Source: Candidatus Heimdallarchaeum endolithica (GTDB taxonomy: Archaea > Asgardarchaeota > Heimdallarchaeia > Heimdallarchaeales > Heimdallarchaeaceae). From it: a stretch of 64,000 nt of DNA. The notes under the pieces were generated by a model. It was not told the origin of the DNA and ran no database searches. It saw nothing but the letters and a program-made list of their open reading frames with translations. Below are positions 58,715 through 64,000 of this stretch, one piece after another. Numbering within the stretch: position 1 is the first letter of the stretch; each line of letters begins with the position of its first letter. The stretch spans positions 62,001-126,000 of the forward strand of contig CP084167.1 of NCBI GenBank assembly GCA_021513715.1. The letters are read 5' to 3'. The position numbers and the translations under genes were made by a program.

Positions 58715-58846
58715 GTCTGGATTTTTCTGTTGGGATTATTAACAGACAATTTAAGCAGAAAATTTTCTTGCATTTTTTCGTTATAGCAAAATATGAGAAA
58801 AAATTTTTTCTATTTTTGCAATCAATCTATAGAAAAACAAATTTGC

Positions 58847-60001
58847 TTAACTGTATTCAAATACAGGTTCTGGTAAATATGGAAAACTGTCCTTTATCAT
58901 CTCTTTTATTTCTGGAAAAATATCGTCTTCCAAATGCTTTTCTTCTAACTCTTTAGGGTATTTCTTACTAATCGAGTTAGCAACTCTTTTCATGCTTTGA
59001 ATAAGAAAGAAAGATATTTTATCACTCATAACAACAACTGAGCAAAGATCATTTGAAATTATCTTAATTATCTTATCTTCAGTGTTTATCTCATTTAGTT
59101 TTTTCTTTGACCCTGCAGTTGTGATTATAAACTCACTTAAAGCATTGATTGCTCCTCCTATGAGTTCGAAATGATAGAACTGTTTTTCTGTAATTTCTTT
59201 TTCTTCTTCTTCATTAGATTTGGTATATTTTGCTCCGTAAATTGGGAGACCTATTCTATTGTAGATTATCAAGCTATCAATCTTAAATGGATGCTTAAAA
59301 ATGTAGTTTGGTCGAAATACATATACACCTAAAAAAACAAGTATCCCTAAAGCTTTTATCATATCTCCAGAGAGCATGCTTTTTTTTGAAATAGTTAAAA
59401 ATTGACTATCTTTTATGATTTCAATATCTTTTAGAAAAATCAATAAATCTTCTGTAAAACCCCAAACAAAACCTAAACCTATTACAATTAAGGCAGATGT
59501 TATTATTCCTGCTTCTATATCATTTGTTTTTTTTAATATATGTAAGTGAACTACTGCTCCATATATAAAAATCACAAAACCAAGAGAATCATATCCTAAA
59601 TCCCATAGAAAGATGAAAACCTCTTTTATTATTCCATTATACTCATAGAACTGTAAAATCCCAAACTCTACTTCAATAAAATAGAAAAAAAAGATAAACA
59701 GTGTTAAAATGGGGTTTATAGTATTTGAAACCAACTGTTGGAAAAATAGAAACAATAAGATATATATTAACGACCAGATTATAAGAGCTATTGTAATTAA
59801 AACTAAAGACAAATCTGTTCCTGTAACTACACTTCTAATTATCTCAGAAAGAGTTAAGAGAAAGCTTAAATAAACTGCTAAACTAAAGAACCAGGTTTTT
59901 CTCTTTTTAAATATTGTTTGATAAGTAAGAATAAGACTAAAGATGAATAACAAAATTAACAATATCAAACTGCTTAAACTTGCCTCAGTCACAATTCTCA
60001 A
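58847..60001 (-). CDS. Seven/eight-helix membrane protein with longin-like tail
   Basis: 384 residues. Residues 1-240 hold seven or eight hydrophobic helices, a plan reminiscent of sensor membrane domains. Residues about 245-375 are a soluble alpha/beta domain: KIDSLIIYNRIGLPIYG, a variable acidic loop, FELIGGAINALSEFIITTAG, KIIKIISNDLCSVVVMSD, KISFFLIQSMK, then long helices. This is the layout of longin/roadblock-type domains, which bind small Ras-like GTPases. The TTG at 60001 is about 25 nt after a TATA-like ctttaaatatt (60021-60031), fitting a leaderless start. It may be a membrane receptor for small GTPases; the window contains no GTPase gene. Confidence 0.65.
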   Translation of the reverse strand: MRIVTEASLSSLILLILLFIFSLILTYQTIFKKRKTWFFSLAVYLSFLLTLSEIIRSVVTGTDLSLVLITIALIIWSLIYILLFLFFQQLVSNTINPILTLFIFFFYFIEVEFGILQFYEYNGIIKEVFIFLWDLGYDSLGFVIFIYGAVVHLHILKKTNDIEAGIITSALIVIGLGFVWGFTEDLLIFLKDIEIIKDSQFLTISKKSMLSGDMIKALGILVFLGVYVFRPNYIFKHPFKIDSLIIYNRIGLPIYGAKYTKSNEEEEKEITEKQFYHFELIGGAINALSEFIITTAGSKKKLNEINTEDKIIKIISNDLCSVVVMSDKISFFLIQSMKRVANSISKKYPKELEEKHLEDDIFPEIKEMIKDSFPYLPEPVFEYS

Positions 60002-60081
60002 TTTATTCTTTTCTTGAAATATTTAAAGTTTATTAGGCTATCGAGCCTAAAACACTTTAGATGAAGTTAGTTTATCTTTCC

Positions 60082-61170
60082 TTACTTTTCTTCACTTATT
60101 TCTTCTTTCATCTCACTCTCTTCTTCAACATCACATATTCCAAAAGCACCAATAGAGAAGATTGTTTCTTCCATGGGTAACCACCCACAATCTGTAATCA
60201 TTGCTCTTCGTGCATTTGGAGCATCATATTTCTTCTTTGTTGCTGAAGTAGCTCTTCTTAACCAGATCCTTATATCACTAGCGTGACCTAAAACAAAACC
60301 TCCTACAGGTTGAACCTTGTCCAAAGCTGTAGCAAAAGGATCTGGATTTGCCATTACTTGATTTGTATATACTACTGCAATGTTATATGCATCAGCTAGT
60401 TTCATCATCTTGTGAACTACTACATTGAGGTGCTTTTGCCTTTCAGCTAGTTCACCTAGTCCTCCGTACTCTGCTCTAAAAATATCCATTAAACTGTCTA
60501 CTACTAACAATTTCACATCATAAGCAGTAATCACTTTTTCTGCTTGTTGTAGAGCTAATTCTAGTTGTGCTAGAGTTCTTACAGTAGCTACATTAAATTG
60601 ACTATTTATTTTCTCTTTCTGCTTTTCATCAATTTTATCCTTCTTTTTTTCTTCAAGATAAAATAATATTTGTTCTAACCTTGAAGATCTAAAACTACCT
60701 TCTGTGTCTAACCATAAAACTCCTCCTATTTCCAATAAGGTATTTGCTGCAATTGTGTAACACAATTGTGTTTTTCCACTCTGAGGAGAACCGTAAAATT
60801 CTACAAGTGTCCCTAAACTTATTCCTCCACCCAACAATTCATCCAATCTCTTTGACCCTGTACTAATCATAATATTAGAATCTTCTTCTTTCTTTACTTC
60901 AGCTAACGATTTGAATAGTAATTCCCCCTTTTTTGACGGATTAGCGTGTTCTACTATCTTTTCAGCTACATTTTCGCTTATTCCATCTATTCTTGTAAGT
61001 TCTTTTACTGTTCGATTTTTAAATGCTAAAGGATGAGTAATCCCAAAATCAACAAGTGTTTTGTAAACTCTTTTCTTTTGAGCTGCAGAAAGACCAGAAA
61101 CTTCCTCTAAAAACTCCATTAATTGATTAGTATTTGTTTCCATTTTTGCTTTCTCTTCAACTGTTGTCAT
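60082..61170 (-). CDS. radA: DNA repair and recombination protein RadA
   Basis: 362 residues, the archaeal Rad51/RecA homolog. A helix-hairpin-helix domain lies at about residues 20-75 (VKELTRIDGISENVAEKIVE), followed by the polymerisation linker region. Walker A is GSPQSGKTQLCYT (about 126-138; the family usually has GExGSGKTQ) and Walker B is LLVVDSLMDIFRAEY (about 220-234). RQKHLNVVVHKMMKLAD and YTNQV...PVGG fit the L1/L2 region. It forms filaments on single-stranded DNA and does strand exchange. An acidic C-terminal tail extends the protein. It is divergent from an 83-residue gene with back-to-back TATA boxes, and 81 bp downstream of it ends the adjoining membrane/longin gene spacer. Confidence 0.95.
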   Translation of the reverse strand: MTTVEEKAKMETNTNQLMEFLEEVSGLSAAQKKRVYKTLVDFGITHPLAFKNRTVKELTRIDGISENVAEKIVEHANPSKKGELLFKSLAEVKKEEDSNIMISTGSKRLDELLGGGISLGTLVEFYGSPQSGKTQLCYTIAANTLLEIGGVLWLDTEGSFRSSRLEQILFYLEEKKKDKIDEKQKEKINSQFNVATVRTLAQLELALQQAEKVITAYDVKLLVVDSLMDIFRAEYGGLGELAERQKHLNVVVHKMMKLADAYNIAVVYTNQVMANPDPFATALDKVQPVGGFVLGHASDIRIWLRRATSATKKKYDAPNARRAMITDCGWLPMEETIFSIGAFGICDVEEESEMKEEISEEK

Positions 61171-61197
61171 ATCAATCTAAAAAAGTAATTAACTCAT

Positions 61198-61247
61198 TTA
61201 TTTAAAAAGGGGGAAATTTTTGTCAAATATTCCTAAGTTTATAAACA
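61198..61247. promoter_or_regulatory. Divergent promoters of radA and the 83-aa gene
   Basis: A minus-strand TATA-like element (tttttaaataaatg, about 61197-61210) and a plus-strand one (gtttataaac, 61238-61247) lie back to back, each 25-35 nt from its start codon. Confidence 0.5.
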
Positions 61248-61269
61248 AAATTCTTGATTAGTCTTTCAG

Positions 61270-61521
61270 ATGGTAACAGCAGAAAAAAAAGTAGTTTATT
61301 CTCTTGAAAACCAACCAAAAGGATACGTACTAAGAGCACTAAAACTACTTGAAGAAACAGATGAATATAAGAGATTAATGGGATACTGTTTAGTCTACAA
61401 TAGATTTAATTGGTTACCTAAAGACTTGCGATACCATATTATACAAAAGTGGAACAATGAAAATAAAGAAAGTAAAACATTTACCAATCTAAAGAAATAT
61501 CTAAACAAAAAATTCCAATAA
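61270..61521 (+). CDS. Small protein of unknown function (83 aa)
   Basis: 83 residues, basic and helical (GYVLRALKLLEETDEYKRL, then DLRYHIIQKWNNENK). No motif recognised. It has a proper promoter (TATA at 61238-61247) and its ATG is about 25 nt beyond it, giving a leaderless start, so I consider it real. It shares a promoter region with radA and converges on the Hef/XPF-like gene with a 7-bp gap. Its size and charge would suit a small nucleic-acid-binding or partner protein, but that is inference. Confidence 0.65.
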   Translation: MVTAEKKVVYSLENQPKGYVLRALKLLEETDEYKRLMGYCLVYNRFNWLPKDLRYHIIQKWNNENKESKTFTNLKKYLNKKFQ

Positions 61522-61528
61522 AGAAAAG

Positions 61529-63331
61529 TCAATTTTTTGAAATAAGCTTTGATCTATTCTTTATCTTAGTTAAAATTTCAATAGCACGATTTTTAGAGAA
61601 AGAAGGCATCAAATCATTAACAGATAAATTCTCAAAATCGTTTATATGTGGAAAGTCTAATATTTTAGCTATTAATGATGCTTCTTCTTCAGAGCACCCT
61701 GTAAGAAAGCGAATAAAAGAGAGATCAAGCATTCTTCTTTTAGAATCATCTTTTAATTCACTTTTTTCTTCTTCTCCTTTTTTTTTCTTGGTATTATTAA
61801 ATAAACTATTTATTGACATAAGAGCTTTGGTTCTTGGATTAATCATCTGCATCATTTTCTTATTAAAAAATTGTTGCTGGTTAAACAATATAGCTTCTTT
61901 TACTTGCTTATCAGAGATTATTTCTCCGATCAATTGACTGCTTTTATCATCATTCCATTTATAGAAAATTTTTTCTTCAATTGACCTGTGAGTAATAATA
62001 CACTTACTATTTGGCCTTTGAATTAACTCGCTAAACAGAGTCTTTTGTTTTGGGAGAGAATAAAGGAAAGTGTAATCAGTAGTTAGAGGAATATTTTTTG
62101 ATGCTAAAACAATTTGAAACTCCTTCTTATCGAATCTTTCTAACTCTTCTAACTGCTTTTTCATCTGTGTTGGTAAAATAGTAAAACTCCCTATTTCTTT
62201 CTTTGATAAAACTTCAGCTAATTCTTGTAAAATAGCTCTACGACTCGAATATACTAGTATCGTAGGCTTTCCCTTTTTAGTATATACAGGATTGTTTAAT
62301 GTTTTTAAGATTTCTTCAAGCAGAACTCCTATCTTTGGATGTTTTTCTCCTTTCAATTCTTTTAGTTCTGTATATATTTCAAACAGTGAAGAAGAGAAAG
62401 AATAATAAGATATCCTTTCTAAATTTTTTTCAATTAAATCTAAACATAAAAGAACACTTGAGGATTCTAATGTCTCAATTAAAGATTGTAAAAAAATACT
62501 TTCTTTTCCAAGGTTAATAATTTGCTTAATAGTTGATTCACTAACATTTTTTTTTCTTAAAGTTTCGATTTCCTTGTTAAAACTTTTCCTCAAATAGTAA
62601 GGATTCTCTAAACCCATCTTCCTTAAAAGCAAATTCACTTTTTTTTCTAAAGTTCTTAGGTTTACTTTTATTTGATTTAATTCTTGAGTAAAAGGAACAA
62701 CTATTTTTCTTTTAGATTTTTTATCTAAACAGTCTTGAATAATGGAACTGTAGGATTGTTTATAGAATATATTCGTTATCATTAGAGCTTCAATTACAGA
62801 AATTAGTTCTTGTTTTTTTCTGTAATTTGGTTTAGATATACCAATGAACTTGATTTTGGAATTTGAACTTAAAATCTTTGCTAATTTAGAATAAACAATT
62901 TCTTCTTTAGATTTTTCTGCTTGTAAAAAAACAGCTATTTCAATCTCTCCTGATTCTACTAATTCTCTTAAAAGGTCATTTCTCAATATTTGAGCAGTTA
63001 CAAAGAAATAATCACTATTTAGATAAAGCTTTCTTCTTTTTTCTAAATTTAGTGTGCTAGTAATAAAAGAGAGTTTCTCTTTTTCTATTAAAGTGTTAAG
63101 CTTAATTTTTTCACCTTGCTCAGATAAAATGAATGCAACCTTTTTAATTCCCTTTGATCTTAAAAATAATAACAAGTAAGAAATAAATCTATCTAACTTA
63201 AAGTTTTCAGGAAGAATTAAGAGGGAATTGTTATTTTCTTTAAAACTTTCAGATAGTAATATTTGGAAGAAAATAGGGTATTCTTCTTCCTTCTTGTTTT
63301 CATCTTCAATAATATACTTTGTATCTTTCAT
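61529..63331 (-). CDS. Hef/FANCM/XPF-like protein, helicase-dead and nuclease-less
   Basis: 600 residues with the order of parts seen in archaeal Hef. A RecA-like domain 1 is followed by YFFVTAQILRNDLL (about 107-120; Hef and XPF have ATPQTLENDL or FxTxRILVVDLL). Next come a helical insert, HPKIGVLLEEIL (about 330; Hef HPKxxxLxxIL), TILVYSSRRAILQELAEVL (domain 2 start), QLEELERFDKKEFQIVLAS, and KCIITHRSIEEKIFYKW at the domain end. A C-terminal helix-hairpin-helix (about 540-590) is like that after the ERCC4 nuclease. There is no Walker A or DEAH box, motif VI is lost, and the ERKxxxD nuclease is absent. It is therefore a probable non-catalytic DNA-binding scaffold. It lies close to radA. Confidence 0.65.
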   Translation of the reverse strand: MKDTKYIIEDENKKEEEYPIFFQILLSESFKENNNSLLILPENFKLDRFISYLLLFLRSKGIKKVAFILSEQGEKIKLNTLIEKEKLSFITSTLNLEKRRKLYLNSDYFFVTAQILRNDLLRELVESGEIEIAVFLQAEKSKEEIVYSKLAKILSSNSKIKFIGISKPNYRKKQELISVIEALMITNIFYKQSYSSIIQDCLDKKSKRKIVVPFTQELNQIKVNLRTLEKKVNLLLRKMGLENPYYLRKSFNKEIETLRKKNVSESTIKQIINLGKESIFLQSLIETLESSSVLLCLDLIEKNLERISYYSFSSSLFEIYTELKELKGEKHPKIGVLLEEILKTLNNPVYTKKGKPTILVYSSRRAILQELAEVLSKKEIGSFTILPTQMKKQLEELERFDKKEFQIVLASKNIPLTTDYTFLYSLPKQKTLFSELIQRPNSKCIITHRSIEEKIFYKWNDDKSSQLIGEIISDKQVKEAILFNQQQFFNKKMMQMINPRTKALMSINSLFNNTKKKKGEEEKSELKDDSKRRMLDLSFIRFLTGCSEEEASLIAKILDFPHINDFENLSVNDLMPSFSKNRAIEILTKIKNRSKLISKN

Positions 63332-63391
63332 TTATCAAATTAGTAATAAAATAATCTGTTTATAAACAGAGAAAAAAGAAAGTAAGTTATC

Positions 63392-63769
63392 TTACTCAAA
63401 CAACTGTATTTTTGCTTTTAATCCTGTTAATTCACGAAGAAATAATATATCATTACTAAATTTGTCTATATCCAAGTTATACTTGTTGATAATAAAATCA
63501 AGTAGTTTTTCTGCTTTTTCTTCTTTTAATTCATGTATCAAGATAGAGGATACAAATAATAAAGCAGAATAGAAAGTAGGCATTAAATTCAAAGATGTTG
63601 TTTGAGAGATACTCATTACTTTACAAAATAGATTATCAAGATCTTCCTTTGAAACAGAATTCTCTTTATTAATAAAACCACTTAGTTCCCCAAATATTTC
63701 AAAAAAATTGTTATTATGTACTTGTTCTAAATTTGTATTTATTAGTTGGTTTTGACTAGACACTATCAT
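63392..63769 (-). CDS. Small helical protein of unknown function
   Basis: 125 residues, alpha-helical, with a hydrophobic core stretch (FYSALLFVSSILIHEL) but no clear membrane span or motif. The frame opens at ATG 63793, but a TATA box (tctttataaatga) overlaps that codon. A leaderless transcript would begin about 25 nt later, at the ATG at 63769, which I chose. It lies 60 bp upstream of the Hef/XPF-like gene in the same direction and may be co-transcribed with it. Function unknown. Confidence 0.65.
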   Translation of the reverse strand: MIVSSQNQLINTNLEQVHNNNFFEIFGELSGFINKENSVSKEDLDNLFCKVMSISQTTSLNLMPTFYSALLFVSSILIHELKEEKAEKLLDFIINKYNLDIDKFSNDILFLRELTGLKAKIQLFE

Positions 63770-63793
63770 CAATATAATATTATAGAAATTCAT

Positions 63794-64000
63794 TTATAAA
63801 GAAGAGAAACAGTAAAAAATAGAGATTTGCCGACATAAAAGAAGGGATATATAATTAACAAGTGATATATAAACTAGAATGTTTACATTGATAGATTAAT
63901 TAGATTTTTTTTTAAATATTTTAAAGGTCGTGAGATAAACAAAAAATATTTTAATATGAAAAAAAATCTACTAGTATGGAGAGTGTAGTGTAAACCCATA
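63794..64000. other. Window end without a recognised gene
   Basis: AT-rich, with the TATA box of the previous gene at the left edge. No convincing open frame or structured RNA is visible in the remaining 200 bases. Confidence 0.4.

Noticed and set aside
60082..61170. RadA as another pseudoenzyme because of the unusual P-loop GSPQSGKTQ
   Set aside because: The lysine and threonine of Walker A, the Walker B aspartate and the L1/L2-region residues are all present, so it should be active.
1..64000. tRNA or rRNA genes
   Set aside because: Reading through the intergenic regions I saw no cloverleaf with a GTTCRANNC-type T arm and no rRNA-like GC-rich block.

Overview
The window is AT-rich DNA from an archaeon. 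The evidence is RadA, an XPD-type Fe-S helicase, a Ski2/Hel308-type helicase, HerA-derived and Hef/XPF-derived proteins, a class III (archaeal) pilin signal, a geranylgeranyl-reductase-type flavoprotein, and TATA boxes placed about 25 nt before start codons as expected for leaderless archaeal mRNAs. Longin/roadblock-like domains fused to membrane or TPR-like regions, and a cyclin-fold TFB-like protein, make an Asgard (for example Heimdallarchaeia-like) source plausible. There is no rRNA or other marker here to prove that. I saw no tRNA, rRNA or CRISPR array.

Layout. 1-3.9 kb: the tail of a metallo-beta-lactamase-fold hydrolase, converging on a 990-residue protein of unknown function. 3.9-10.8 kb: a very large, highly repetitive surface protein (beta-helix plus calcium-binding thrombospondin-3-like repeats), flanked by inverted ends of an insertion sequence and followed by a decayed IS copy. 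10.9-16.2 kb: two paralogous zinc-ribbon membrane proteins, a class II glutamine amidotransferase, an MFS transporter and an orphan DppB-type permease. 16.4-25.7 kb: an unknown membrane protein, a pilin-like lectin-fold protein, a LuxE-like adenylate-forming enzyme, a helical-repeat protein, a ParA/MinD ATPase, a geranylgeranyl-reductase-like gene broken by a frameshift and a UAG, and a small unknown protein. 25.7-35.7 kb: a lactate-permease-family transporter downstream of a TPR/longin protein, a LuxC-type acyl-CoA reductase, two unknown proteins and XPD. 35.7-39.3 kb: a second decayed IS copy, a structured intergenic element and a two-gene type II restriction-modification system.

39.5-58.4 kb is one long block of minus-strand genes. 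It holds a TFB-like protein with three cyclin-like folds, a metalloprotease-like membrane protein that has lost its HExxH motif, a 2.1-kilo-residue Ig-like surface protein, membrane proteins, a RecA-fold ATPase, a nuclease-fold protein, a HerA-family protein with destroyed Walker motifs, and a Ski2-type helicase carrying a SWIM zinc finger. 58.8-63.8 kb holds an integral membrane protein with a longin-like tail, RadA, a small divergent gene, and a Hef/FANCM/XPF-derived protein with dead helicase motifs and no ERCC4 nuclease.

The strongest theme is pseudoenzymes. HerA-like, Hef/XPF-like and M50-like proteins all keep recognisable folds while their catalytic residues are gone, and the first two lie beside active-looking partners (Ski2-SWIM helicase, RadA). 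This points to non-catalytic DNA-repair or recombination scaffolds. The second theme is IS-driven accessory DNA around the repeat adhesin and the restriction-modification system.
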